Of a stretch of DNA of 64,000 bases, positions 18,905 through 27,632 are shown piece by piece (positions within the stretch are counted from its first letter, which is position 1; the number at the start of each line of letters is the position of its first letter). Below the pieces are notes generated by a model, which worked only from the letters and a program-made list of their open reading frames with translations, was not told the origin of the DNA and made no database searches. The stretch covers positions 620,001 to 684,000 of the forward strand of contig NZ_FOVN01000001.1 in assembly GCF_900115185.1 (NCBI RefSeq). Reading direction: 5' to 3'. The DNA comes from Algorimicrobium echini. Lineage in GTDB: Bacteria > Bacteroidota > Bacteroidia > Flavobacteriales > Flavobacteriaceae. The translations under genes and the position numbers were made by a program.

Positions 18905-19297
18905 TTAGTACTGTTTTTTACTTATTATTTTAGATATGAAATACACTTCTAAAAAAAGAAACAGGAATAGCGGTATTAACAAATTTAAGCCTTCCACCAA
19001 GCTTAAGTTTTCCTTTTTAAAAAGGGTGTAATTAAAGAACAACGCAAAGAGAATGAGTTTTCCAATAAACGTGAATAGATACACAAAACCCAACTGATGC
19101 GACCATTTATGTGTTGCTTCTAATAGCGCAAAACCAACACATATAAATAACGATATAACAAAATGAAACAGGTAAACAGACACTAATGGAATACTTAAAT
19201 TAAGTGCCATGGAATTCAATATGAATACATGCACACTAGAAGAGACCGTAAATAAAACTAAAAAGCTAATTATATAGAAAACAATTTTTTTAATCAC
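18905..19297 (-). CDS. small inner-membrane protein of the ATP synthase locus (DUF6168-like)
   Basis: 130 residues with four predicted membrane helices and little else (IIKKIVFYIISFLVLFTV-type start, ending in ISKKQY). It overlaps the AtpZ-like gene by 8 bases. Proteins at this position in Flavobacteriaceae are, as far as I recall, called DUF6168. By location it may play the AtpI role in assembling the c ring, but this is inference only. Confidence 0.65.
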   Translation of the reverse strand: MIKKIVFYIISFLVLFTVSSSVHVFILNSMALNLSIPLVSVYLFHFVISLFICVGFALLEATHKWSHQLGFVYLFTFIGKLILFALFFNYTLFKKENLSLVEGLNLLIPLFLFLFLEVYFISKIISKKQY

Positions 19298-19541
19298 TAT
19301 CCTTTGTGTCTTTAGATATTTTTATAACCTGACTAATTACTAAATACATAGCAATAAAAACGGCCAAGAGCGTAATGATGTTTTCTAAATTAGATGTTTG
19401 GTATTTTGCATCCAGCCATTTTCCTAATACATTACCTAACCAGATGGTACCACCCATTTGAAACCCTGTCGCGGTAAACTGTATAAATTTACTAGGCGAC
19501 CTCCTCTTGTTTGGCTTTTTTTGTGGTTCTTTCGCGCTCAT
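19290..19541 (-). CDS. AtpZ/AtpI-like membrane protein
   Basis: 83 residues: a charged N-terminus (KEPQKKPNKRRSPSK) and two membrane helices, with GFQMGGTIWLGNVLGKWLD, the pattern of the AtpZ/AtpI family encoded at the head of many atp operons. AtpZ/AtpI proteins are linked to c-ring assembly or divalent cation supply. Its first 50 bases lie inside the 3' end of the bactofilin gene in another frame, implying translational coupling. Confidence 0.8.
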   Translation of the reverse strand: MSAKEPQKKPNKRRSPSKFIQFTATGFQMGGTIWLGNVLGKWLDAKYQTSNLENIITLLAVFIAMYLVISQVIKISKDTKDSD

Positions 19542-19920
19542 TTTTCTGGATATCTTTTGCTGCTCCTGTCATGGCGCAGTTAACGTTAAATATGGCTCCT
19601 GGCTCCACAGCTAGCTTGCCTAATGTTACATCGCCTTCAATCTGTGCTGAATTTTTTAAAGTTAATGTACCAGAAAGCGTTAACGTACCAGAAAATTTTC
19701 CTTCAAAATAGGCATCAGTACCAGATATGGTACCTTTAACAAAGCCCGATTTTCCGACAACAATTTTTCCTGGTGTTTTAATACTGCCTTCTACGGTACC
19801 ATCAATACGGAAATCGCCTTCACTTTCTAAATCGCCAATCATTTTTGTGCCTTTGGCTATCAAATTTTGATTAGAAGTAGTTTCTAAATCTAATTTACTT
19901 TTTTTGTTTTCTGAAAACAT
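19492..19920 (-). CDS. bactofilin (polymer-forming cytoskeletal protein)
   Basis: 142 residues with the right-handed beta-helix repeats of bactofilins (LIAKGTKMIGDLESEGDFRI, GSIKTPGKIVVGKSGFVKGT, SGTDAYFEGKFSGTLTLSGT). Flanking tails are short and charged. Bactofilins self-assemble into membrane-associated filaments that position envelope machinery. It follows sprE after 18 bases and overlaps the AtpZ-like gene by 50 bases. Confidence 0.9.
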   Translation of the reverse strand: MFSENKKSKLDLETTSNQNLIAKGTKMIGDLESEGDFRIDGTVEGSIKTPGKIVVGKSGFVKGTISGTDAYFEGKFSGTLTLSGTLTLKNSAQIEGDVTLGKLAVEPGAIFNVNCAMTGAAKDIQKNERERTTKKAKQEEVA

Positions 19921-19938
19921 GGCTTTATTTTTTGGGGT

Positions 19939-22500
19939 TTAATTTACTGCTAAATATGCATCCATATTTTTATGGATTTGTAGGGTTGCATAATTGGTTG
20001 AGGAAATAGCAAAATGTTGTTGTAGGATTTTATTTTTCTTCTTTTCTTCTAATGATGCGGCATAACCTAATGCACCTTCTTTGCTTGTTAATCCATGAAT
20101 GATAACAAATGTCGTTTCTGGATTGTAAACATCAACAGAAACCGATAAATTGAATACGTTTACTTGGTCTGTTTCTTTTTTGAGTTTGGTTACAAAGTCG
20201 GATATCGCTTTCTCATCTGTGGCTTTAAAATAGTATACAACCTTGTAATTGGTTTCATCAGGGTTTTCAACAAACTCACTATTGCTAATTTTTGGCAACA
20301 AATTATCTACAATATCTTGAGCTTGAGCACCTTCTTCCGTATTAGCATAATTATAGGCTACAAAATTCATGGCTTTACTATAAGCCTCATAGCCATACAA
20401 ACGTCCTGTTGCTCGTGCTTTTAACAGTTCGAATTTAGGTACTAATGCTTCTCCTTCAAATATAGAAATATACCTATCCGTTTCGTCTATTACGTGTTGA
20501 TATTTACTGTTTTCTAAAGCTGCATATAGTTTTTCGTATACGCTTTCTGGACTACTATCATCTTTTGCAGAAGCCGATTCAGGATTTTTAAGAATGGTAG
20601 CATATCGCGAATCTGGATAATTAGATATAATATCGTTTTTAGCAATTTCAGCTTCCGCATGCTGACCTTCTAATAGATACATTTTATATAAATTGTATTT
20701 ACTAGGAACTTCTAATTTAGTTTCTGGATTAAAAGATAATAGCGTTTGAAATTTATTTTTAGATAATCCATACTCTTTAAATTTTTCCTTATAAATAAGT
20801 CCTAATTGGTAATAGGCACGATTACGTTCTCTGGTAATACTGTCAATAACCTTTTCATCGGTTGGTATTTGCGACACGTAAAACTCGGGATTGTACAATT
20901 CATTTTCTTGTTCATTTTCAACCAAATCATTGAACGCTTCATTGGTTTTAGATTTGTTAATACTTGCCCAACGCCAATTATCTTTCAATTCGCGATCTCC
21001 CCAGATTTTTATAAACTCATTTTTACCATAAGAAACGGTTGTAGGATTATAAAAATAAAACTCTGAAGCACCACCATTTGCAGGACCTCCCGCTTTTTTA
21101 ACTAACGCATTGGAATTTGCGAAATTATTATTTGTATTTACTTGAATTAAGCCTTGTGTGCGTTCACGCTCTTCTTGAAGGGCCTGTTCTGCTTCTGCTT
21201 TTAATTTTAAATCTTGGGTATAGGTTTCAAAATATGCTATTCTTTCGTCTGTAGACATGGCAACCAAACCAAGTATACTATCGTTTACTTCGGCAACATC
21301 TTCATAATAAATAACGTCTTCTAAATTATCGCGTTTACGCTTGATAATTCGGTAAGGCTTACTATTCATTTTCATGTTAAGCATGGTGCTGTCATAATAA
21401 GCACCTGCAATTTTATACTCGGTATAATCGAAAAAGATATCTCCTAAATTTTCATAGTCTTTGGAAACTAAAATTTTGTCGGTTGGATTGGTACGTAAGG
21501 ATTTATTATAAAATTCTACGGCTAAAGAATCCGAACCATTTTTTAAATGATATTGGCCTATTTGGTAATATATTTTACTTAAAAATGGTCTGTTTTCACG
21601 ATCATCTTTAAGTTCATGTAATAATTCTAATAACGCTTGTTTATCGCCTTCTGTAAAATCGAAATTACGTGCTTTCCCAACATAAGCAGCTATTCGGTAA
21701 GGTCTTGGTGTTTTTCTATTTAGTGCTATAACCTTATCAAAAGCTATGTTTGCACTATCGGTTTTATGGAGTCTGTTATATAATTGGGCTTGTATAAATC
21801 GGTAACGGCCACGTTCATCATTACTTTTTGTGTTTTGTGCAGCCACATCCAATTGCCAAACCGCACTATCAAGAGATTTCGTATTTATGTAGGCTTGAGC
21901 TAGCATGGATGTTGCATCAGCTAAATCCTGACCTTCCAAATCTACTTGGTACATTAATCGTTTTAAATTGGTAATTGCTAAATCATCATTATCCAAACGA
22001 ATATTGGTTTTTTCACGCCATATTCTAGCTTGGTTAATTTTATCGCTAGTAGGATATTTATAAAGAATGTAATTAAATGCTTCTAAAGCTGGAATAAAAC
22101 GTTGATCAAAATAGCGCGCTTTACCTAATAACAAGTAAGCTTCATCTATTTGCGGATTTTTTTCTTTACCGCCAATATTCATGCCATGTTTTTGAACCGC
22201 TTTAATGGCTTTTTCTTCAGCACGCTCAAAATCTTGATTTTTACTTTGACCAGGAAGCATAATTTCTTCTGAAATCTGCATACGTTCTATAGGTAGAATT
22301 TCCCAAAAATTATCTTCATAAGAATCATTCACCCCTTTTTGACCGCTTTCTAGAGCTAAATAACCATTGTAAAGAATGTTGTATTTTGTGGACAGAGCAT
22401 GCATATTGCGACTCACAAAAGAATCTTTCTTGCGTGAACAACTAGTAAATGCTAGCGAAATACTAAAGAGAAATATAATGATTCTAAAAGATGTCTTCAA
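19939..22500 (-). CDS. sprE: type IX secretion system lipoprotein SprE/PorW (TPR)
   Basis: 853 residues. Lipoprotein signal peptide with lipobox FTSC (Cys21), then many TPR-like helices (DEAYLLLGKARYFDQRFIPA, YYQIGQYHLKNGSDSLAVEF, YYQLGLIYKEKFKEYGLSKN). Length, lipoprotein nature and start (SCSRKKDSFVSRNMHALSTK) agree with SprE of Flavobacterium and PorW of Porphyromonas, needed for T9SS protein secretion and gliding. It acts at the periplasmic side of the outer membrane. No other T9SS gene is in the window. A dyad ATGT-N8-ACAT lies just before the start. Confidence 0.88.
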   Translation of the reverse strand: MKTSFRIIIFLFSISLAFTSCSRKKDSFVSRNMHALSTKYNILYNGYLALESGQKGVNDSYEDNFWEILPIERMQISEEIMLPGQSKNQDFERAEEKAIKAVQKHGMNIGGKEKNPQIDEAYLLLGKARYFDQRFIPALEAFNYILYKYPTSDKINQARIWREKTNIRLDNDDLAITNLKRLMYQVDLEGQDLADATSMLAQAYINTKSLDSAVWQLDVAAQNTKSNDERGRYRFIQAQLYNRLHKTDSANIAFDKVIALNRKTPRPYRIAAYVGKARNFDFTEGDKQALLELLHELKDDRENRPFLSKIYYQIGQYHLKNGSDSLAVEFYNKSLRTNPTDKILVSKDYENLGDIFFDYTEYKIAGAYYDSTMLNMKMNSKPYRIIKRKRDNLEDVIYYEDVAEVNDSILGLVAMSTDERIAYFETYTQDLKLKAEAEQALQEERERTQGLIQVNTNNNFANSNALVKKAGGPANGGASEFYFYNPTTVSYGKNEFIKIWGDRELKDNWRWASINKSKTNEAFNDLVENEQENELYNPEFYVSQIPTDEKVIDSITRERNRAYYQLGLIYKEKFKEYGLSKNKFQTLLSFNPETKLEVPSKYNLYKMYLLEGQHAEAEIAKNDIISNYPDSRYATILKNPESASAKDDSSPESVYEKLYAALENSKYQHVIDETDRYISIFEGEALVPKFELLKARATGRLYGYEAYSKAMNFVAYNYANTEEGAQAQDIVDNLLPKISNSEFVENPDETNYKVVYYFKATDEKAISDFVTKLKKETDQVNVFNLSVSVDVYNPETTFVIIHGLTSKEGALGYAASLEEKKKNKILQQHFAISSTNYATLQIHKNMDAYLAVN

Positions 22501-22504
22501 CTTG

Positions 22505-22526
22505 GTTATGTTTAATTATACATAAC
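22505..22526. promoter_or_regulatory. inverted repeat in the sprE leader
   Basis: GTTATGT at 22505-22511 and ACATAAC at 22520-22526 are exact reverse complements, giving ATGT-N8-ACAT, the dyad known for several PadR operators. It lies 4-26 bases before the sprE ATG. Function unproven; in such AT-rich DNA this could be chance. Confidence 0.35.
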
Positions 22527-22603
22527 TAAAAACAGCTATATATATTATGTATTGCCGTAAAAATAAGCATCTTTTTGAATTATTATAAAAAAAGAGCAGA
22601 CTT

Positions 22604-23311
22604 TTAAACAGTTTCTGTTCCAGCAAAGTGCGCTTCTAGTTCTTTTAAGGTGGCTGCACTGGTTCTTAAATCTTTTACAACCTTGCCTTTTTCTAACACA
22701 ACAATGCGTTCGCAAACATCTGTTACGTGTAATAAATCGTGACTAGAAATTAAAACGGTTACGCCTTTAGTTTCTGCTAAATCTTTGATAATTCCTTTTA
22801 AGCGAATTTGAGTTGTGGGATCTAAATTAGCAAATGGTTCATCTAAAATAATAACTTCTGGATTCCCAATTAAAGCGGCAACAATACCTGCTTTTTTCTG
22901 ATTTCCTTTACTTAAATCGCGTAAATATTTTTTCTGATTGAGTATTTCACCATGGAAGAAATCTTCAAACTGCGCAACTAATTTATCAACATCCGATTTG
23001 TTCTGACCGCGTAATTCGCCAATAAAGTAGAAATATTCTTCGGCTGTTAAATAGCCTATTAAAAACGTTTCATCAATGAAAGCTGATGTAAACGGTTTCC
23101 AATCTTCGCTTTCATTAACTAACACCTCATTGTTTTTAATATATCCTGTTGTTGGCTGAATTAAATCTAGTAACAAACTGAAATAGGTTGTTTTTCCAGC
23201 ACCATTATTTCCAACTAAACCAAAGCTTTGACCTTTTGGAATTTCCAAAGATTCTATATTTAGAACTTGAATATCATTATATTTTTTTGAGAGATTTGAT
23301 GTAACTATCAT
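22604..23311 (-). CDS. ABC transporter ATP-binding protein
   Basis: 235 residues. Walker A GNNGAGKTTYF near residue 34, signature LSKGNQKKAG near 136, Walker B VIILDEPFANLDPTT near 157, and switch His in LISSHDLLHVTD. Cytoplasmic ATPase of an exporter-type ABC system. Its permease is the DUF5687-like protein encoded just upstream (25-base gap). Substrate unknown. Confidence 0.92.
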   Translation of the reverse strand: MIVTSNLSKKYNDIQVLNIESLEIPKGQSFGLVGNNGAGKTTYFSLLLDLIQPTTGYIKNNEVLVNESEDWKPFTSAFIDETFLIGYLTAEEYFYFIGELRGQNKSDVDKLVAQFEDFFHGEILNQKKYLRDLSKGNQKKAGIVAALIGNPEVIILDEPFANLDPTTQIRLKGIIKDLAETKGVTVLISSHDLLHVTDVCERIVVLEKGKVVKDLRTSAATLKELEAHFAGTETV

Positions 23312-23335
23312 GAGTAATTGTAATTAACTGATTGA

Positions 23336-24808
23336 TTATTTTTTTTCGCTAAAAGCAGCAATGGTTTTATATTTTCCATCTTGATATACATTTTCAATTT
23401 TTCGTAAAAAGAAATTTTTGAAAACAATTCCTATTACACCGCTCAAGGCTAATACTAAAATTCCAGTTTCAAAATTTACTATTTTATAGGGTATGTAAAA
23501 CAGTCCCATGGGTAGTAAAAATTTTGGTAAAGCAATAAGCATTTGTGTTGGATTAAATCCGTTGGTATTACTAAAGGCTTTGGCTTTTGTATTAAGCTCC
23601 ACTGGCATCCTATTTAAAGCGCCACCAAAAAGTGTAATAAAGGAGTTTAAACCAATATTAAATAAGGCACCAGCGGCAATCATTCCAAAAATATCCCATC
23701 CAAAAAAGATATATGGTGTACTTAAAATAAAGGAAATAGCTACGGCTACTACCATTAAATACCACTTGGATTCTAAATATTGACGATAGGGAATATTCTG
23801 ACTCATCAGCATTTTGTAATATTCGCTATCCCAAGATGGCACTAACTGTCCGAAGGTCATTAAAAATCCACCAGTTACAAACATGGAAGCAAAGGCTAAT
23901 ATGGCTGGCATTTCTCTATACATATCTTGCGTATAAAAAATGAGGCCATAAAACAAAAACATAAAAGACATCATCATGGTTTGTTTTGGTCTAGCATTTC
24001 GCCATATTAATTTAATATCGTTCTTTAAAAATGGAGCAATACTTCCAAACCTATCAAACCAGGATAAATCTGTGGCTTCTACTTCCTTAATTTTTTTAGA
24101 GACAGCATCATCTAAATAAAAGCCCTTTTTAATGTATTTAAAATTTAATTGATATAAAACTACCAATAGTAACACAGGAATAATAGCTAAATAAGGCAGA
24201 TTGTACAGGGTATTAAATGCAAAACCAATAGGTTCAGAAGCGGCATAAATACCATAAAACTCCAGAGCAATTAATCCTAATAATAAAGGTGCCGCAATGT
24301 AGAATACGGTATTACTTTTATTTACTAAAAAGTTTAAAAAATTTATAGATAATGTTACGAATATAATAGATAAAAACCAGCAGAACACGTTTATAACTGG
24401 ATAGCCTTTTACTAATAAAACAATGCTAAAAGGCAGGAATAAAAACAAGGATAAGAAGTTAAAAAACGAAAGTGTCGTTTTACCCAATAAATAGTGAATT
24501 ACTGTATCTCTTTTTATAGGAATTGTCATTAAGGGTTTCACGTTCATTACAGGTAGTTGCTGCATGAAATAGCGAATAAGAAGTTCAAATAAAAACCAAT
24601 AAATTAAAAAGTTATTTACGGTAATTATAGGATCTACGTCTGGTATCGCTTTTTTAGCAATAAAGAACATACCAACACCCATAAAAAGAGCAATACCGCC
24701 AAAATATAAGGCTCCCAAAATGAGGAATATTTTTATAACAAGACCTTTTTGAAAATAGGATGCTCTTTTAAACTGTTTCCATTCGAGGCTTAAAAATTGT
24801 TTAATCAT
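23336..24808 (-). CDS. ABC transporter permease, DUF5687-like
   Basis: About 490 residues from the ATG at 24808 (MIKQFLSLEWKQFKRASYFQ). The frame runs 17 codons further up but would overlap the preceding gene. About 12 membrane helices; the LEWKQFKRASYF start and FLKNDIKLIWRNARPKQTMM in the middle are those of a Bacteroidota permease family I know as DUF5687. Partner of the ATPase at 22604. Confidence 0.82.
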   Translation of the reverse strand: MIKQFLSLEWKQFKRASYFQKGLVIKIFLILGALYFGGIALFMGVGMFFIAKKAIPDVDPIITVNNFLIYWFLFELLIRYFMQQLPVMNVKPLMTIPIKRDTVIHYLLGKTTLSFFNFLSLFLFLPFSIVLLVKGYPVINVFCWFLSIIFVTLSINFLNFLVNKSNTVFYIAAPLLLGLIALEFYGIYAASEPIGFAFNTLYNLPYLAIIPVLLLVVLYQLNFKYIKKGFYLDDAVSKKIKEVEATDLSWFDRFGSIAPFLKNDIKLIWRNARPKQTMMMSFMFLFYGLIFYTQDMYREMPAILAFASMFVTGGFLMTFGQLVPSWDSEYYKMLMSQNIPYRQYLESKWYLMVVAVAISFILSTPYIFFGWDIFGMIAAGALFNIGLNSFITLFGGALNRMPVELNTKAKAFSNTNGFNPTQMLIALPKFLLPMGLFYIPYKIVNFETGILVLALSGVIGIVFKNFFLRKIENVYQDGKYKTIAAFSEKK

Positions 24809-24836
24809 TTTTATTAGTTTGTTGAAACGTGATTTT

Positions 24837-25241
24837 TTAATTGGTATACTTTTGAGCAATCTGTCCGACTTCCATTCCCCAACTCTGACCTAATATCATT
24901 CCTTTTTGTGTAAGCAAACTTTGTTTAGATGCTAATTTTTTTCCTAAATCGGTTTTATAGAAGGCCACTAATTCTTGAATTTCATCTTGTGTAAATTCTT
25001 CCATATAAATATCGGCTAATTGCTCATACAATTTATCAAGTGTTCCATTTGCTTCCTTTTTAAAAGCAGCCTTGTTTGCTTCAGGCACCATAGCGCCAAT
25101 TTGAGAAATAGCGTCATCAAAAGCACTTGTGGCTCCTGTGAGCCCTATAAACTCTACCGTTTGTTTTTTAAATTCAGTTGTTTCTTGAGCTGAAATAGAT
25201 ACTGTTAAAAATAAGGCAAGTGCTAAAAAGAGTGTTTTCAT
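24837..25241 (-). CDS. secreted DUF2059-like protein
   Basis: 134 residues with a signal peptide ending at ISAQ (about residue 19), then an all-helical domain with YEQLADIYMEEFTQDEIQEL and VAFYKTDLGKKLASKQ, the pattern of DUF2059. Periplasmic; function not known. It lies between the HAAS-like membrane protein and the ABC permease, in the same direction. Confidence 0.78.
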   Translation of the reverse strand: MKTLFLALALFLTVSISAQETTEFKKQTVEFIGLTGATSAFDDAISQIGAMVPEANKAAFKKEANGTLDKLYEQLADIYMEEFTQDEIQELVAFYKTDLGKKLASKQSLLTQKGMILGQSWGMEVGQIAQKYTN

Positions 25242-25289
25242 AAAATTGGTTGTTTAGTTGATTAATAGGTAGTAAAAAAACATAATTTG

Positions 25290-25973
25290 TTACATGTAAT
25301 ATTCCGGATAGGTTTCTTGAAGATGAAAAGTAGCGTTTTTTGGCAGAATAATAGCTGATATATAGGTGTAAATTATTATTACCGTAAAAACGCTTGCACA
25401 AATTATTGGTATCAAACCACTAAAATTGTCGGTTAAATTAACCAATTGAAACACTTGAGGCCCTAGAACTAATGTTCCTAGACCTGCATTTCTGAAAATC
25501 ATATCTTCTAAAAGCCATAGTTTTTCCTTTGCCTCTCGTTTTCTTTTTATGTCTCGATTAATACGGATAGTTTTTACAAATAAAAACATACAAAGGATTA
25601 TATAGGAGGCGATAAATATATAACTCCCAATTTCAGTTGAAAAAACAGTATAAAGTGTTGTAAAAATGGTTATAGTTAAAATTATTTGAGGAAGTCTGAA
25701 CCAGTCTTTGGCGTAATTCCAGAGCAGTTTCATATATATTTTAGACATGGCTTTTTGGCGTTGTTCCACCACATCCATAAACCCAAAAATTCCAAATTTT
25801 TTAAAGGATTTATCTAGTGCGTCTTCAAACGACATTGTTGGATTTTTGTCCATAATTACTTCAATATCATTTGCCATGTGGTCTACTAATTCTGTTTGCA
25901 AATCGTAATATTCAACATAATGCTGTCTAGTAAACGCGTATAAATTTTCAATATGAGAATCAGTTAATGCCAT
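25290..25973 (-). CDS. membrane protein with HAAS-like N-terminal domain, PadR partner
   Basis: 227 residues. The first 75 residues are helical and soluble (YDLQTELVDHMANDIEVIMD, EDALDKSFKKFGIFGFMDVV), resembling the HAAS/permease-prefix domains that accompany PadR regulators. About four to five membrane helices follow. The start is 3 bases after the padR-like stop, which argues for coupled expression. Such proteins often act as membrane partners or anti-regulators of PadR; this is inference here. Confidence 0.7.
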   Translation of the reverse strand: MALTDSHIENLYAFTRQHYVEYYDLQTELVDHMANDIEVIMDKNPTMSFEDALDKSFKKFGIFGFMDVVEQRQKAMSKIYMKLLWNYAKDWFRLPQIILTITIFTTLYTVFSTEIGSYIFIASYIILCMFLFVKTIRINRDIKRKREAKEKLWLLEDMIFRNAGLGTLVLGPQVFQLVNLTDNFSGLIPIICASVFTVIIIYTYISAIILPKNATFHLQETYPEYYM

Positions 25974-25976
25974 AAA

Positions 25977-26312
25977 TTAATAACTCAATTTCGGATTAAT
26001 TAATGTTTGAAGCGTGGCAATATACTGTTCCAATTCACTTAATTTATTAACGGTTTCGGTGGTTCCTTTTTCTGTAAGTTTATAATATTTACGCAACCTG
26101 TTATCTACTTTTGCCACCTCAACATCTAGCAAACCTTCGGCCTCCAACTTATGGAGGGATGGATACAAGGCACCTTCGGTAATCTGCAATTCGCCTTTGG
26201 TGAGTGCTTTTACTTTTTGCGTAATTTCATAACCATACATTTTATCATGCTCGCTTAAAAGCTTTAAAATGATGGTGGTTAAACTGCCTTTGTATAAATT
26301 GGAATTCGCCAT
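25977..26312 (-). CDS. PadR-family transcriptional regulator
   Basis: 111 residues from the ATG at 26312; the TTG three codons earlier lies within the -7 element and is unlikely. Winged-helix DNA-binding domain with KGSLTTIILKLLSEHDKMYG, EITQKVKALTKGELQITEGA, LYPSLHKLEAEGLLDVEVAK and RLRKYYKLTEKG, all PadR hallmarks. First gene of a five-gene run ending with the ABC transporter. Its promoter carries an inverted repeat (26326-26346), so it probably represses itself. Confidence 0.93.
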   Translation of the reverse strand: MANSNLYKGSLTTIILKLLSEHDKMYGYEITQKVKALTKGELQITEGALYPSLHKLEAEGLLDVEVAKVDNRLRKYYKLTEKGTTETVNKLSELEQYIATLQTLINPKLSY

Positions 26313-26318
26313 ACTATT

Positions 26319-26346
26319 CAAATATATACATAAATTTCTTATGTAT
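26319..26346 (-). promoter_or_regulatory. padR promoter with overlapping operator
   Basis: On the minus strand a perfect -7 element TATATTTG occupies 26319-26326, 6 bases before the ATG at 26312. Immediately upstream ATACATAA (26326-26333) and TTATGTAT (26339-26346) form a perfect 8-base inverted repeat with a 5-base centre. A dimer bound there would block the -7 element. Confidence 0.6.
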
Positions 26347-26399
26347 GTAAATATTTAAATAAATTTCTACAATTATATGCTTAAAAACAAAGGCTTCCC

Positions 26400-26407
26400 T
26401 ATTTTTG
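26400..26407 (+). promoter_or_regulatory. -7 promoter element of the ferredoxin reductase gene
   Basis: TATTTTTG, a perfect TAnnTTTG, 15 bases before the ATG at 26422. It favours that start over the ATG at 26377, which would lie upstream of the promoter. Confidence 0.45.
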
Positions 26408-26421
26408 TAAAAAATCAATAT

Positions 26422-27480
26422 ATGTCACACTTCCATACACTTTCCGTTCAAGAACTTCATAGAGAAACAGACAAATCGGTTACCATTAGTTTTCAGGTTC
26501 CAGCCGACTTAAAGTCGGTTTACGAATTTCAAGCTGGTCAATACATTACATTGAAAACCAATTTAAACGGTCAGGAAGTCCGTCGTGATTACTCCTTATG
26601 TTCCTCACCTAAAAGTGGTGAGCTTAAAGTAGCCGTGAAAGAAGTTAAAGACGGAACGTTTTCGGCCTATGCAAATAATGATTTAAAAGTTGGCGACCAA
26701 TTAGAAGTGGCACCACCAAAAGGTCGTTTTGTTTTTGAACCAAACGATAAGAAAACAAAAAACATTGCCTTATTTGCTGCAGGTAGCGGTATTACGCCTG
26801 TTTTAAGTATTATAAAATGTGCTTTGGAAGAAGAAGTACACAGTCAAGTTATTTTGGTTTATGGGAATAAAACCACAAAAGACACCATGTTTTTAAATGA
26901 ACTGTTAGAATTACAACATGCCCATAAAGACCGTTTTACCATACAGTTTGTGTTTAGCCAAGCCGATGAAACCGATGCTATTTTTGGTCGTATTGAAAAA
27001 AGCACAGTCAATTATGTGATGAAAAACAAGCATAAACACATTGAGGTAGATGCCTTTTATTTATGTGGACCCGAGGCTATGATTTATGCCGTTAAAGATG
27101 TTTTAACCGAACACGATATTCCAAAAGAACGTATTCATTTTGAATTATTTAAAGCTGCAAAACCTACTGAAGATACTACATCAAATGTTATTCCTGACGG
27201 AAAAACGCAAATTACAGTTGTGGTTGATGATGAAGAAACGACTTTTGAAATGAGCCAAAAACAAACCGTTTTAGAAGCCGCTTTAGATGAAGATTTAGAT
27301 GCACCATATTCCTGCCAAGGTGGCATTTGTAGTAGTTGTTTAGCTCGAATAACTGAAGGTGAAGCAACCATGCGCCAGAATAATATTTTAACGGATAGTG
27401 AAGTTGCTGAAGGCTTAATTTTAACCTGTCAAGCACATCCTACCACGCCGACTTTGAAGGTGGATTATGATGATATTTAA
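26422..27480 (+). CDS. ferredoxin-NADP reductase-like flavoprotein with C-terminal 2Fe-2S ferredoxin domain (PaaE-like)
   Basis: 352 residues from ATG 26422. FAD-binding barrel with RRDYSLCSS, NAD(P)-binding domain with AAGSGITPVLSI and YLCGPEAMI, then a plant-type ferredoxin domain with four cysteines in CQGGICSSC and, about 29 residues later, LTCQ. It transfers electrons from NAD(P)H to a partner oxygenase or desaturase. This layout is that of PaaE and related reductases; no phenylacetate genes are nearby, so the partner is unknown. It diverges from padR. Confidence 0.88.
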   Translation: MSHFHTLSVQELHRETDKSVTISFQVPADLKSVYEFQAGQYITLKTNLNGQEVRRDYSLCSSPKSGELKVAVKEVKDGTFSAYANNDLKVGDQLEVAPPKGRFVFEPNDKKTKNIALFAAGSGITPVLSIIKCALEEEVHSQVILVYGNKTTKDTMFLNELLELQHAHKDRFTIQFVFSQADETDAIFGRIEKSTVNYVMKNKHKHIEVDAFYLCGPEAMIYAVKDVLTEHDIPKERIHFELFKAAKPTEDTTSNVIPDGKTQITVVVDDEETTFEMSQKQTVLEAALDEDLDAPYSCQGGICSSCLARITEGEATMRQNNILTDSEVAEGLILTCQAHPTTPTLKVDYDDI

Positions 27481-27505
27481 AAAAGACCTCTTTACCTTTG
27501 GACAG

Positions 27506-27602
27506 CTCTCTCAAAAGAGAGAAAATAAATAGGTTTATAAATAAATTGAATATCGAATTTCTCTGTGAAACTCCGAGAGTTTTTGTGTAACTCTGTGAAA
27601 TA
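27506..27602. repeat. intergenic hairpin and short direct repeats
   Basis: CTCTCT at 27506-27511 pairs with AGAGAG at 27516-27521. Further on, CTCTGTGAAA occurs twice exactly, at 27561-27570 and 27591-27600. The region lies between the converging reductase and GT9 genes. I see no gene in it. Confidence 0.45.
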
Positions 27603-27632
27603 ATTTAGTTTTTATTTAAAAACAATTACAAA

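Noticed and set aside
26422-27480. Phenylacetate degradation role for the PaaE-like reductase
   Set aside because: No paaABCD or other paa catabolic genes are in the window.
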